Assembly (NCBI RefSeq): GCF_004345665.1
Contig: NZ_SLWR01000008.1
Span: 310,001-374,000 of the forward strand
Length of the DNA: 64,000 bases
DNA from: Kribbella antiqua
Lineage (GTDB): Bacteria > Actinomycetota > Actinomycetes > Propionibacteriales > Kribbellaceae
Direction: 5' to 3'
Shown here: positions 7,654-16,742 of the stretch, one piece after another
Position numbering within the stretch: the stretch's first letter is position 1
How the letters are laid out: each line of letters starts with the position of its first letter
Translations under genes and position numbers: made by a program
The notes under the pieces: generated by a model
Database searches by the model: none
The model's input: only the letters and a program-made list of their open reading frames with translations
What the model was told of the DNA's origin: nothing

Positions 7654-8256
7654 TCAGCTGACGGGGAGTTGGCCGAGGAGGCGCTTCATGGTGGCGATCT
7701 CGGTGGTTTGGGCGGACTGGATCTTCTTGGCCAGGGCGATCGAGGCGGGGTTCTTGCCGTTGGTTTGTTCGGTTTTGGCCATGGTGATCGCGCCCTGGTG
7801 ATGCTTGATCATCATCTGGGTCCACATCCGGTCGAACATTGCGCCCTTGGCGTTACCGAGTTCGGACATCTCCTCCTCGGTCATCATGCCGTCGCCGGAC
7901 ATGTTGTGACCGCCGTGCTCAGGGCTCGGCACCGGCTTGCCCCAGCTGGTCAGCCAGCCGGACATCAGCTTGATCTCCGGATCCTGCGCGGCCTCGATCG
8001 CGGCCGCGAGCTTCTTCACCGCGGGCGTGGTCGCCTGGTAGCCGGCCATGCCCGCCATCTGCACCGCCTGCTGGTGATGCGGAATCATCTGCGTCGTGAA
8101 TGTGACATCCGCGTCGTTGTACGTCGCTGCCGGCGTACTGGAACTGCTGTGGTTCATCCCCGGCATCGAGCCCGCGTCGTCAGAGCCACATCCGGCCAGG
8201 GTCAGAGTGATCAGCGCGGCCGCACAGGCCGCGGTCGTACGGTAAACGTGCTTCAT
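7654..8256 (-). CDS. DUF305 lipoprotein, His/Met-rich
   Basis: This 200-aa exported protein has a lipobox LTLAGC with the lipidated Cys at residue 23, followed by a Met/His/Ser-rich spacer (SMPGMNHSSSS). Two DUF305 half-repeats follow, each with the family signature (TTQMIPHHQQAVQMA and WTQMMIKHHQGAITMA). DUF305 proteins are ferritin-like four-helix bundles, many of them linked to copper or silver resistance. Convergence with the copper ATPase and the abundance of His and Met support metal binding outside the membrane. ATG 8256 gives a proper signal peptide. It lies 49 nt downstream of the DUF6153-like gene, so the two probably form one unit. Confidence 0.88.
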   Translation of the reverse strand: MKHVYRTTAACAAALITLTLAGCGSDDAGSMPGMNHSSSSTPAATYNDADVTFTTQMIPHHQQAVQMAGMAGYQATTPAVKKLAAAIEAAQDPEIKLMSGWLTSWGKPVPSPEHGGHNMSGDGMMTEEEMSELGNAKGAMFDRMWTQMMIKHHQGAITMAKTEQTNGKNPASIALAKKIQSAQTTEIATMKRLLGQLPVS

Positions 8257-8305
8257 CGCAATCCTTACGAAGAGTGTGTGGGTACGGCGAAAGGCGCGGA
8301 TCGGC

Positions 8306-8752
8306 CTAGGTCCGCAGCACACACAACTTCGACAACGATGGAGGCAGCCAAGGCGGCGACCGCTCACTCAACACGACTCGCTCGGGAGCCACCAAGAGCA
8401 CCGCTCGCCAAGCCAGCAGACTCCGCAACCCCAGCACCAAAGTCAGCAACAGCAAGAGCCCGGTCAGCACAGCCAGACAGGCAGAAGGCATCCCATGCTG
8501 CTCACCCGCCGGTGCGATCACCACTCGGTCGAACGCATCGACGAGTGCGATGGGCAGGACAACCTGATGCATGAAGGTATCCGTCGAGTCGCTCGAGTGC
8601 TCAGCCGGCATCGCAGCCGACTGAGCGACGGCGGGTCCATGCATACTCGCCATGGCGACCTCGTGGTCGGCGGTGAGGCCGTGCATGACGAAGACGCCGG
8701 TGACCACACCGAGCGCGCCCAAGGCGCGGAGGAGCAGGGTCCAGGCGTTCAT
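8306..8752 (-). CDS. DUF6153-like membrane protein
   Basis: This 148-aa protein has an N-terminal hydrophobic segment (LLLRALGALGVVTGVFVMHG), a His/Met-containing loop, and a second transmembrane helix at about 95-118 (ACLAVLTGLLLLLTLVLGLR). Small actinobacterial proteins of this layout, with HG at the end of the first helix, are filed as DUF6153 and often sit beside DUF305 genes. The function is unknown; a role in periplasmic copper handling is inferred only from position. I start it at ATG 8752. Confidence 0.65.
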   Translation of the reverse strand: MNAWTLLLRALGALGVVTGVFVMHGLTADHEVAMASMHGPAVAQSAAMPAEHSSDSTDTFMHQVVLPIALVDAFDRVVIAPAGEQHGMPSACLAVLTGLLLLLTLVLGLRSLLAWRAVLLVAPERVVLSERSPPWLPPSLSKLCVLRT

Positions 8753-8875
8753 CGAGCACAAGAGTAGCGATACGTGCTAGGTGCACAGTGGGGGAGTGGT
8801 GGGTGTGCACAATGGACGGTGAACCCGCCCGGCTGGCGTCGTACGTTCGATGGAATCCCTGTAATGGAGGTTCCC

Positions 8876-10222
8876 ATGGCCGGTTCTCAGGTCGGTACCG
8901 ACGACTACGCGCTGGCCCGTGTGCCGGCGAGTGCCCGTTACTCGTGGTGGTCCGTCGCGACGCAGCGGTTCGGGCAGATCTCCGCGCTCAGCCAGTTCCT
9001 GCTCGGCGCCACGCTCGGCTTCGGCATGAGCTTCTGGTCCGCGTTCTGGGCGCTCACGCTCGGCGCGGTGATCCTCGAGCTGGTGGCGATCCTGATCGGC
9101 GTCATCGGCGCCAAGGAAGGTTTGCAGACCTCGGTGATCGCCCGCTGGACCGGGTTCGGCCAGGCCGGCTCGTCGCTGATCGGTCTCGCGATCGGGATCA
9201 GCCTGATCGGCTGGTTCGGCATCCAGTCCGCCGTTTCCGCGGCCGGCCTGCAGTCGCTGATCGGCGTACTCCCGACCTGGGGCTGGTCGCTGCTCTTCGG
9301 CCTCGCCGTGACGCTCGTCGTACTGCGCGGCTTCCACTCGATGGCGTGGGTCGCGTATGTGACCGTGCCGGCGTTCCTCATCCTGGTCGGCTGGTCGATC
9401 ATCAGTGAGCTCTCCGACCACAGCCTCGGGTCGCTCGTCTCCGCCGCGCCGCCCGGCCCGCAGCTGAGCCTGCTCGAAGGTACGACGCTCGTCGCCGGCG
9501 GCTTCATCGTCGGAGCCGTCATCACCCCCGACATGACCCGCTACAACCGCACGGTCGGCGACGTGGTGAAGCAGACCGTCCTCGGCATCACCCTCGGCGA
9601 GTACGTCATCGGCCTCATCGGCGTCCTGCTCGCCCACGCCATCGGCTCGGCGAACGTGATCACCATCGTCACCTCGTCGGTCGGCTGGGTCGGCACGCTG
9701 GTGATCATCCTCGGCACGCTGAAGATCAACGACTGGAACCTCTACAGCTCCGGTCTCGGCGTGGTGAACTTCATCGGCAGCGTCTTCGGCCGGCACGTCA
9801 ACCGCGCCGCGGTCACCCTCGTCGTCGGCGTCCTCGGCAGCGTGCTCGCGGCCGGCGGCATCCTGGACAAGTTCACCGACTTCCTGATCGTGCTCGGCGT
9901 CGCGTTCCCGCCGATCGCCGGGATCATGGTCGCCGAGTACTTCGTGGTGAAGCGCTGGCGGCCCGAACTCGACCAGACCCGCGAGCACGGCACGCTGCCC
10001 GCAACCGCACCGACCTGGGTGCCGGCCACCATCGTGATCTGGATCGGCGCCGCCCTGATCGGCAAGTACGTCGCCTGGGGCCTGCCGAGCATCAACTCGC
10101 TCGTGGTCGGATTCGCGGCGTACGTCGTGGCCGGCAAGCTCGGGCTGATCCGCGGTGTCGGCACGAGTAAGACCATGGACAGCGAGAAGACCGAGATCAC
10201 CGCCGTACCGGCGACCAGCTAG
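8876..10222 (+). CDS. NCS1-family nucleobase permease, CodB-like
   Basis: This 448-aa protein has about 12 membrane helices and the NCS1 N-terminal pattern (WWSVATQRFGQISALSQFLLG), the family that imports cytosine, purines, allantoin or hydantoins with cations. The SWxG-like substrate region reads GIGISLIGWFGIQ and the central loop carries DMTRYNR, a strong NCS1 signature (DFxRYxR in CodB). ATG 8876 follows GGAGG by 5 nt, and the coding frame continues only as shadow upstream. It leads the HyuA/DUF917 cluster with a 55-bp gap, so its substrate is presumably the compound those enzymes open; cytosine itself is less likely because no deaminase is present. Confidence 0.88.
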   Translation: MAGSQVGTDDYALARVPASARYSWWSVATQRFGQISALSQFLLGATLGFGMSFWSAFWALTLGAVILELVAILIGVIGAKEGLQTSVIARWTGFGQAGSSLIGLAIGISLIGWFGIQSAVSAAGLQSLIGVLPTWGWSLLFGLAVTLVVLRGFHSMAWVAYVTVPAFLILVGWSIISELSDHSLGSLVSAAPPGPQLSLLEGTTLVAGGFIVGAVITPDMTRYNRTVGDVVKQTVLGITLGEYVIGLIGVLLAHAIGSANVITIVTSSVGWVGTLVIILGTLKINDWNLYSSGLGVVNFIGSVFGRHVNRAAVTLVVGVLGSVLAAGGILDKFTDFLIVLGVAFPPIAGIMVAEYFVVKRWRPELDQTREHGTLPATAPTWVPATIVIWIGAALIGKYVAWGLPSINSLVVGFAAYVVAGKLGLIRGVGTSKTMDSEKTEITAVPATS

Positions 10223-10277
10223 CCATCTTCGGTACGGCGGTCAACCGGCCGCCGTACCCGCTATCGGGAGGAACTGC

Positions 10278-11834
10278 ATGCGAATCGGCATCGATGTCGG
10301 TGGCACCAACACCGACGCCGTGCTGCTGGACGGAACCACTGTGCTGGCCGCCAACAAGTCGGCCACCAGTGAGGATGTCACGGCCGGGATCATCGACACG
10401 CTCGACCGGCTGCAGGCCGAGCGGGCGTTCGATCCGGCGCAGGTACAGGCGGTGATGATCGGCACCACCCACTTCATCAACGCGCTGGTCGAAGCACGGC
10501 GGCTCGCACCTACAGCGGCACTGCGGCTCGGACTGCCCGCGACGGCTTCGCTGCCGCCGCTGGTGGACTGGCCGTCGCGGCTCGTGGAGGCGGTCAAAGG
10601 CCGGAGCTATCTGGCGCACGGCGGGCACGAGTTCGACGGCCGCCACATTGCCGAGCTGGATGAGGACGAGTTGCGCCGGCACGCCGGGGACATGGTCGCG
10701 CACGGCGTACGGTCGGTCGCGATCTCGTCGGTGTTCTCGCCGGTCAGCAACGAGTTCGAGTTGCGTGCGGCGGAGATCCTGCGGTCCGAGCTGGGCGACG
10801 ACGTGGCGATCTCGCTGTCCCACGAGATCGGCCGGATCGGCCTGCTCGAACGTGAGAACGCGACGATCATCAACGCGGCACTGCGTGAGTTGGCCGCGAG
10901 CATTGTGGACGGGCTCGCGGGCGCCGTTGCCGGTCACGGCATCGCAGCACCGCTGTACCTCAGCCAGAACGACGGCACCCTGATGGACGTCGACTTCGCC
11001 CGGCGCTACCCGGTCGCGACGTTCGCGTCCGGGCCGACGAACTCGATGCGCGGCGCGGCGTTGCTGTCCGGTCTCGACACCTGTGCGGTGGTCGACGTCG
11101 GCGGTACGACGAGCGACGTCGGCGTACTGACGCACGGCTTCCCGCGGGAGGCGACCACCGAGGTGGACGTGGCCGGCGTACGGACGAACTTCCGGATGCC
11201 CGATGTGCTCAGCATCGGCATCGGCGGCGGCTCACTTGTTGCTGAGGACAACGACCTGGTGACGGTTGGGCCTCGCTCGGTGGGCTACCGGTTGACCGAG
11301 GAGGCCCTGGTCTTCGGCGGTACGACGCTCACCGCGACGGACATCGCGGTCGCGGCCGGCTGGGCGTCGGTGGGCTCGGTTGATGCGGTGGCTGACCTCG
11401 ATCCGACGCTGGTCAAGGCGGCTCTTGCCCGGGTCGCGGCCGACATCGCGGACGCGGTGGAACGGATGCGGACGTCGCCGGACCCGCTGCCGGTGGTGGC
11501 GGTTGGTGGTGGGTCGATCCTGCTTCCCGATGACTTGCCGGGGAGTCTGGCGGTGCATCGGCCGGATCACTTCGCGGTGGCCAACGCGATCGGCGCGGCG
11601 ATCGCGCAGGTCGGCGGCGAGGTGGACCGCGTGTACGCGATCGATCCCGGTCGCCGCGACGCGGTGGTCGACGAGGCTCGGCAGGAGGCGATTGACCGCG
11701 CCATTGCCGCGGGCGCCGATCCGGCGCAGGTGCGGATCGTCGACTTCGACGAGGTGCCGATTCCTTATCTGCCGGGCAATGCCACCCGCATCCGCTGCAA
11801 GGCGGTCGGCGACCTCCGCTTGGGACAGTCATGA
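10278..11834 (+). CDS. HyuA-like hydantoinase/5-oxoprolinase
   Basis: This 518-aa protein belongs to the ATP-dependent hydantoinase/oxoprolinase A family. The N-terminus MRIGIDVGGTNTDAVLLDG is the ASKHA phosphate-binding loop. GTTHFINALVE follows at about 60, and a second glycine loop VVDVGGTTSDVG is near 270. Family members phosphorylate and open five-membered cyclic amides (hydantoins, 5-oxoproline). At this length it is the stand-alone form paired in genomes with DUF917 proteins rather than HyuB, and no HyuB is present here. Ribosome-binding site GGGAGGA lies before ATG 10278. The stop overlaps the next start by 4 nt (ATGA), so translation is coupled. Confidence 0.88.
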   Translation: MRIGIDVGGTNTDAVLLDGTTVLAANKSATSEDVTAGIIDTLDRLQAERAFDPAQVQAVMIGTTHFINALVEARRLAPTAALRLGLPATASLPPLVDWPSRLVEAVKGRSYLAHGGHEFDGRHIAELDEDELRRHAGDMVAHGVRSVAISSVFSPVSNEFELRAAEILRSELGDDVAISLSHEIGRIGLLERENATIINAALRELAASIVDGLAGAVAGHGIAAPLYLSQNDGTLMDVDFARRYPVATFASGPTNSMRGAALLSGLDTCAVVDVGGTTSDVGVLTHGFPREATTEVDVAGVRTNFRMPDVLSIGIGGGSLVAEDNDLVTVGPRSVGYRLTEEALVFGGTTLTATDIAVAAGWASVGSVDAVADLDPTLVKAALARVAADIADAVERMRTSPDPLPVVAVGGGSILLPDDLPGSLAVHRPDHFAVANAIGAAIAQVGGEVDRVYAIDPGRRDAVVDEARQEAIDRAIAAGADPAQVRIVDFDEVPIPYLPGNATRIRCKAVGDLRLGQS

Positions 11835-12907
11835 CGACGTTGACTGCTGCGGAGCTGCCGGCGCTTGCGCGTGGGGCCGCCGTACTTGGGACTGGTGGTG
11901 GAGGAGACCCGCACATCGGGCGGTTGCTGGCTGAGCAGGCGTTGCGGGTGCATGGTGCGGTCGAGATCGTCAGTGTGGACGACCTGCCGGACGATGCGTG
12001 TGTGTTGCCGGTGGCAATGATGGGAGCGCCGACCGTGATGGTCGAGAAGCTGCCGTCGGCCGACCAGATCGCGATCGCGGTGCAGACGCTCGCGAAGTAC
12101 GTCGGCAAGACGCCGACCCACATCGCCTGCATCGAAGCCGGCGGGGTCAACTCGACGGTGCCAGTGATCGCGGCCGCGCAACTCGGGCTGCCGCTGGTCG
12201 ACGGCGACGGGATGGGCCGGGCGTTCCCCGAATTGCAGATGGTGCTGCCGACGCTGTCCGGCATCGAGGCGACGCCGATGTCGATTGTCGACGAAAAGGG
12301 CAATCGCGGCGTCTTCGACACCATCAGCAACCAGTGGGCCGAGCGGCTGGCCCGGTCCGCGACCGTGGACATGGGGTGCTCGGCGATCGTGTCGCTCTAC
12401 GCGATGACCGGTGCAGAGGCCCGGGAGTCGTTCGTGCCTGGGACTCTCAGCCAGTGCGTCGCGCTTGGTCAGGCGATCGACGACGCGCGACGCTCGCTGG
12501 CGGATCCAGTAGCTGCCGTGGTCGATCGGCTCGGCGGGCGGTTGCTGCATGTGGGAAAGGTCGTCGACGTGCAACGCCGTACGACGACCGGCTTTGCCCG
12601 CGGCGACGCGACGGTCGATGGGCTCGACGAATCGCTCGGACGCTTGCTGGTACTGCGTTTCCAGAACGAGCATCTGGTCGCCGAGATCGACGGAGCCGCG
12701 GTCGCCACCACGCCTGACCTGATCATCGTTCTGGACTCCGAGTCCGGCGAACCGATCACCACGGAAGCCCTGCGCTACGGGCATCGCGTCAGCGTCCTGG
12801 CCGCACCGGCCGACGAACGCTGGCACTCACCAGCCGGCATCGACCTGGTCGGCCCGCGCTACTTCGGCTACGACCTCGACCCGATCCGCGCGCTGGAGGT
12901 CGTGTGA
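11831..12907 (+). CDS. DUF917 family protein, paralogue 1
   Basis: This is a 358-aa protein. DUF917 blocks in order are GTGGGGDPHIGRLL (about 20-33), MMGAPTVMVEKLPS, EAGGVNSTVP, DGDGMGRAFPELQM, RFQNEHLVAEIDG, TPDLIIVLD and GEPITTEALRYG. DUF917 (COG3535) proteins almost always accompany HyuA-type ATPases and are thought to be partner subunits; the glycine-rich N-terminal motif and the acidic DGDGMGR motif suggest nucleotide and metal binding (inference). It overlaps the hyuA stop and the next gene start by 4 nt each, so the products are likely made in stoichiometric amounts and may form a heteromeric enzyme. Confidence 0.85.
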   Translation: MTTLTAAELPALARGAAVLGTGGGGDPHIGRLLAEQALRVHGAVEIVSVDDLPDDACVLPVAMMGAPTVMVEKLPSADQIAIAVQTLAKYVGKTPTHIACIEAGGVNSTVPVIAAAQLGLPLVDGDGMGRAFPELQMVLPTLSGIEATPMSIVDEKGNRGVFDTISNQWAERLARSATVDMGCSAIVSLYAMTGAEARESFVPGTLSQCVALGQAIDDARRSLADPVAAVVDRLGGRLLHVGKVVDVQRRTTTGFARGDATVDGLDESLGRLLVLRFQNEHLVAEIDGAAVATTPDLIIVLDSESGEPITTEALRYGHRVSVLAAPADERWHSPAGIDLVGPRYFGYDLDPIRALEVV

Positions 12908-14010
12908 CCTGGGAACTTGGAATTGAGCATCTGCGCGATCTTGCTCGTGGTGCGGCGATCCTTGGTACCGGCGGCGGTGGGGATCCGTTGATCGGGCGGT
13001 TGCTGGTGGAGCAGGCGATTCGTGAGCACGGGCCGGTGACCGTGCTCGACCCGGACGAGCTCGACGACGACGCGTTCGTCATCCCGACCGCGCAGATGGG
13101 CGCGCCGACGGTGATCGTGGAGAAGATCCCGCGCGGCAGCGAACCGGTCGCGGCCCTTCGCGCCCTCGAACGCCACCTCGGCCGCACCGCCGACGCGACC
13201 ATGCCGATCGAGTGCGGCGGCATCAACTCGATGATCCCGCTCCTCGTCGCCGCCCGCACCGGCCTCCCGGTCGTCGACGCCGACGGCATGGGCCGCGCGT
13301 TCCCCGAGCTGCAGATGGAGACGTTCTCGGTGTACGGCGTACCGGGCTCGCCGATGGCGATCGCGGGGGAGCACGACGAGACGGTTGTCATCGATACAGG
13401 TGTCGACAATCGGCAGATGGAATGGCTGGCTCGCGGGATCACCATCCGGCTCGGCGGCGTCGCGCACATCGCGGAGTACTCGATGACCGGCGCCGAGGTG
13501 AAGCGCACCGCCGTACCGCGCACGCTCTCCCTCGGCCTGTCGATCGGCCGGGCTGTGCGTTTGGCGCGCTCGGAGCACCGCGATCCGATCGAAGCAGTTC
13601 GTGCTGCACTCGCCCCGACGCTCTACAACCACCTGCGCGTGCTCTTCCGCGGCAAGGTCGTCGACGTCGAACGCCGTACCGTCGAAGGCTTCGCCCGCGG
13701 CCGGGCCCGCTTCACGTCGTACGACGGGACGTCCTCGCTGGAGCTGCGGTTCCAGAACGAGAACCTGGTCGCGGAGGTCGACGGCGTCGTCGTCTGCACG
13801 GTGCCGGACCTGATCTGCGTGCTGGAGGGGGACACCGCGGAGCCGATCACCACCGAAGGGCTTCGCTACGGCCAGCGCGTCACCGTGGTCGGGATCTCGA
13901 CACCTGAGCTGATGCGGACAGCGGAAGCGTTGGCGGTCTTCGGCCCGGCGTGCTTCGGACTGGACGTGGATTTTCACCCCGTGGAGCAGCGCGTCCTCAC
14001 CACCCCCTGA
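12904..14010 (+). CDS. DUF917 family protein, paralogue 2
   Basis: This is a 368-aa protein starting at GTG 12904 inside the previous gene's end (GTGA overlap). It carries the same ordered blocks: GTGGGGDPLIGRLL, QMGAPTVIVEKIP, ECGGINSMIP, DADGMGRAFPELQM, RFQNENLVAEVDG, VPDLICVLEGD and EPITTEGLRYGQ. It is clearly homologous to its neighbour, yet different enough that this is an old duplication retained as two subunits or two specificities. A strong hairpin follows the stop, so the permease-hyuA-DUF917-DUF917 unit probably ends here. Confidence 0.85.
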   Translation: MTWELGIEHLRDLARGAAILGTGGGGDPLIGRLLVEQAIREHGPVTVLDPDELDDDAFVIPTAQMGAPTVIVEKIPRGSEPVAALRALERHLGRTADATMPIECGGINSMIPLLVAARTGLPVVDADGMGRAFPELQMETFSVYGVPGSPMAIAGEHDETVVIDTGVDNRQMEWLARGITIRLGGVAHIAEYSMTGAEVKRTAVPRTLSLGLSIGRAVRLARSEHRDPIEAVRAALAPTLYNHLRVLFRGKVVDVERRTVEGFARGRARFTSYDGTSSLELRFQNENLVAEVDGVVVCTVPDLICVLEGDTAEPITTEGLRYGQRVTVVGISTPELMRTAEALAVFGPACFGLDVDFHPVEQRVLTTP

Positions 14011-14011
14011 C

Positions 14012-14051
14012 CCCTGGCCCACCGCGCTGACCCCTCCGCGGTGGGCCGGGG
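14012..14051 (+). terminator. GC-rich terminator hairpin
   Basis: GGCCCACCGCG (14016-14026) pairs with CGCGGTGGGCC (14037-14047), extended by a C/G stem on the outside (14012-14015 with 14048-14051, one G-U). It follows the second DUF917 stop directly. Confidence 0.75.
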
Positions 14052-14055
14052 TTCC

Positions 14056-14114
14056 ACCTTGAGCACCAGCCAGCCATGAAATCGCTGACTTAATGGTCGA
14101 GCGGTGCTCAAGGT
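14056..14114. promoter_or_regulatory. 12-bp inverted repeat, possible operator
   Basis: ACCTTGAGCACC (14056-14067) and GGTGCTCAAGGT (14103-14114) are perfect reverse complements 35 bp apart, upstream of the third DUF917 gene and the PucR regulator. The spacing suits either a looped operator of a dimeric regulator or an RNA hairpin. Confidence 0.4.
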
Positions 14115-14151
14115 CGGAGAAATCGTGCGGTGCGAGTGACATCATCGGCGC

Positions 14152-15209
14152 ATGGCGACGGTGATCCGGGGACAGGATCTGGGGGCGCTGGTTGTTGGTG
14201 TCACGCTGCTGGGGTCCGGTGGTGGCGGTGACAGCCGGGCCTTCGGGCGGATCCTGCAGCGGCGGCTCGGGTCGGGTGACCTGGAGTTGCTCGACGCGTC
14301 GGACGCTGCTGGCTACCTGAGCCCGGTCGGAGTGGTCGGTGCGACCAGTGTGCTCACCGAGAAGCTGCCGAGCGGCGCCGAGTTCTCCGCGGCCGTGCAG
14401 GCTGTCAGCCGGTGGACTGGCCACACAGTGGACGGATTGATGTCGCTGGAGGCCGGTGGCCTAAACGGCCTGAGCGCACTGGTCGCAGCGGTGGATCTGG
14501 AGTTGCCGTTCGTCGACGCTGACCTGATGGGCCGAGCGCTGCCGCGACTCGACCAGTTCTCGTGGGCGGTGGCTGGGTGTCCACTGACGCCGTGTGCGTT
14601 GAGTGAGCCTGGCGGTCAGGTCGTTGTCGTCGACAACATCGACCCGGCTGGGCTGGAGCGCGCTGTACGGGGTTTCGTCGTACACACGGGTGGTTGGGCC
14701 GTTCTCGCGCTCGCACCGACTCCGCACCGGCTGCGACCTCCAACGCGGTGAACGGCAGCCTGGCACGTGCCCTAGCCCTCGGCCGAGCGCACGCGAGTCT
14801 GTCGGTGACGGCATCGCCCGCCGACGTGGCTGAGGCTCTAGACGGGCGGCTGCTGGGTTGTGGTCGCGTCGAAGAGGTTGCCCGGTACGGCGTGCAGCAG
14901 GCGTTCGGTCGCGGCAACTTGTGTGTCGTCGACGCCGAGAGCCGTGCGGTGATCCGGATCGAGACGGAGAACGAGTACCTGATGGCCATGGTCGACGGCG
15001 AACCAGTCGTGAGTACGCCGGACCTGGTCTGCGTGCTGGACCGTCGCACTCTGCAGCCGATCGCCGTAGACACCATCCGCACCGGCGACGAGGTCCTAGT
15101 GCTCGCGCTACCAGGACCGGAGTGGTGGCGGCACGACGAGCGGCTGGGACATGTTGGTCCGCGGGCTTTTGGGCTTACCTGCGACCCGCTGTTGCTGGAG
15201 GCGTCGTGA
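14152..15209 (+). pseudogene. DUF917 paralogue 3, frameshifted
   Basis: Frame 1 from ATG 14152 encodes the N-terminal half (GSGGGGDSRAFGRIL, VGATSVLTEKLPSG, EAGGLNGLSALV, DADLMGRALP) but runs to a premature stop at 14749-14751. The C-terminal half (NGSLARALALGRA, RIETENEYLMAMVDGEP, STPDLVCVLD) continues in the frame one base earlier, to a TGA at 15207-15209. The homology crosses over at about 14703-14722, so one base is missing. Restored, the product would be about 352 aa, matching its two paralogues. No slippery heptamer is visible, so this is a real mutation or a sequencing error. The stop overlaps the PucR start. Confidence 0.8.
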
Positions 15210-16741
15210 CTGGGTTGGCGCCGACGCTCGCGGCGATGCTTGCGTCGCCGGGGTGGCGGGACGTCGTCGTACTGGGCGGGGCGCAGGAGCCAGGGCCGGA
15301 GCTGGTGGGGTCGCGGGTGCTGATGGACGTTGCCGGGCATCCGTCGGCGATGGCTGGTGAGCTGCTCGTCGTACTGCTGGCTTCGGATCACACCGATTGG
15401 CGGATCGATGCGCTGATCAGTCGTGCCTCTGCGGCGGGTGCGGCCGCCGTACTGTTCGCGGGGGTGGAGCCGCTCGGGCGTGGGGCGCAGCTGCTGGCCG
15501 ATCGGTTGCAGCTGCCGGTGCTGGGTAGCCCGGATCCGTTGGCGGCGCATGAGTACCTCAATAGCGTCACAGCCGAGCCTGACGTCGTCCGGGCGGCTTT
15601 GGTGTTGAAGGCTGTGACCGCGTTGCGGCGTACTGAGGCTGGGCTGGAGTCCGTGCTGAGTACGACGTCCGCCGTACTGGATCGGCCGGTGACTCTGGCG
15701 GGCTCTGACGGCGGCACGTTGGCGGGGGAGCCGCTGGAAGGTTCTGAGCGAGCTGACTTGGTTGCTGCGTTGCCAGCTGTGCCGGTGGCGTGGGCGGCGC
15801 CCTACAGGGTGGATCTGCCGAGTGGTGCGGTGCTGATTGCCGTGTCGGTGCTTGGGGCTGGGCCTGCTTGCTGGCTGGTGGCTCGGCTACCCGGTGTGGT
15901 GCCGGCTGAGGTTGCCGCCGTACCTGCTGTGCTGACCGTGGTTGCGCCTGCTGTGGGGCAGCGGTTGGCGCTGAGGCGGCTGGAGTTGGAGCGGGACGCT
16001 CGACAGCGTACGTCGCTACTCGGCGAACTGCTGCACGGTGAGCCGTCGGAGGCGACGCGGCGGCGGGCTGTCGACCTCGGCTGGCAGTTGGATGGCTGGC
16101 ACACCGGCATCCGCATCGGCGCCGATGGGCAGGTGGACGTGGCCGGTCGTCGTACCGACGTGGTGGAGGCATTCGACGCCGAGGGCTTGCAGGCGGTCGT
16201 CGTAGAGCAGGGCGACGGCTGGTCGGCCTGGATCACTGCCTTCAGTGAACCGACCGCCAACGAGGTCCAGGAGCAGGCCGCCGCCATCCGCCGGGTACAG
16301 CGCCGGCTGGTCCAGACGGTCGACGCGTACGTCGGAGTCGGCCGCGTACAACCCGGTCCTAGCGGCATCGCCACCACGCTCGCCGAAGCAGGCGACGCAG
16401 CCGGCCTAGCCCGAGGCCGCCCCGAAACCGGCCGCTTTCTTCACGTAGACCGCCTAGGCCTGGCTCAGCTCCTCCTGGCCTGGACCCGCACCGACACCTT
16501 CCAGCCAGCCGCTCGAGCCCTCCTCGCCCCCATCGAAGGCCAACCCGGCGACCTGGTCACCACCCTCACCGTCTACCTCGACACCGAGTCGTCCCTCGCC
16601 GAAACCGCCGCCGTCCTGGGCATCCACCGCAACACCGTCTCCGCCCGCATCACCAAAATCCAGCAACTCCTGGCCGTAGACCTCACCAACCCCAACGAAC
16701 GCCTGGCCCTCCACCTAGCCTGCCGAACCACCCGCGACTAG
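15206..16741 (+). CDS. PucR/CdaR-family transcriptional activator
   Basis: This is a 511-aa regulator. The N-terminal ~150 residues resemble the PucR sensor domain (APTLAAMLASPGWRDVVVLG ... LLADRLQLPVLG), a middle region of about 170-430 is the GGDEF-like CdaR domain, and the C-terminus is the PucR-type helix-turn-helix (VYLDTESSLAETAAVLGIHR, then NTVSARITKIQQLL). PucR proteins classically activate purine or allantoin catabolism. GTG 15206 overlaps the third DUF917 stop (GTGA). Linkage to a permease, HyuA and DUF917s makes it the probable local activator, responding to the imported heterocycle. Confidence 0.85.
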   Translation: MTGLAPTLAAMLASPGWRDVVVLGGAQEPGPELVGSRVLMDVAGHPSAMAGELLVVLLASDHTDWRIDALISRASAAGAAAVLFAGVEPLGRGAQLLADRLQLPVLGSPDPLAAHEYLNSVTAEPDVVRAALVLKAVTALRRTEAGLESVLSTTSAVLDRPVTLAGSDGGTLAGEPLEGSERADLVAALPAVPVAWAAPYRVDLPSGAVLIAVSVLGAGPACWLVARLPGVVPAEVAAVPAVLTVVAPAVGQRLALRRLELERDARQRTSLLGELLHGEPSEATRRRAVDLGWQLDGWHTGIRIGADGQVDVAGRRTDVVEAFDAEGLQAVVVEQGDGWSAWITAFSEPTANEVQEQAAAIRRVQRRLVQTVDAYVGVGRVQPGPSGIATTLAEAGDAAGLARGRPETGRFLHVDRLGLAQLLLAWTRTDTFQPAARALLAPIEGQPGDLVTTLTVYLDTESSLAETAAVLGIHRNTVSARITKIQQLLAVDLTNPNERLALHLACRTTRD

Positions 16742-16742
16742 C

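Noticed and set aside
14690..14730. Programmed frameshift in the third DUF917 gene
   Set aside because: No X-XXY-YYZ slippery heptamer followed by a stem is visible, so simple mutation or sequencing error is preferred.
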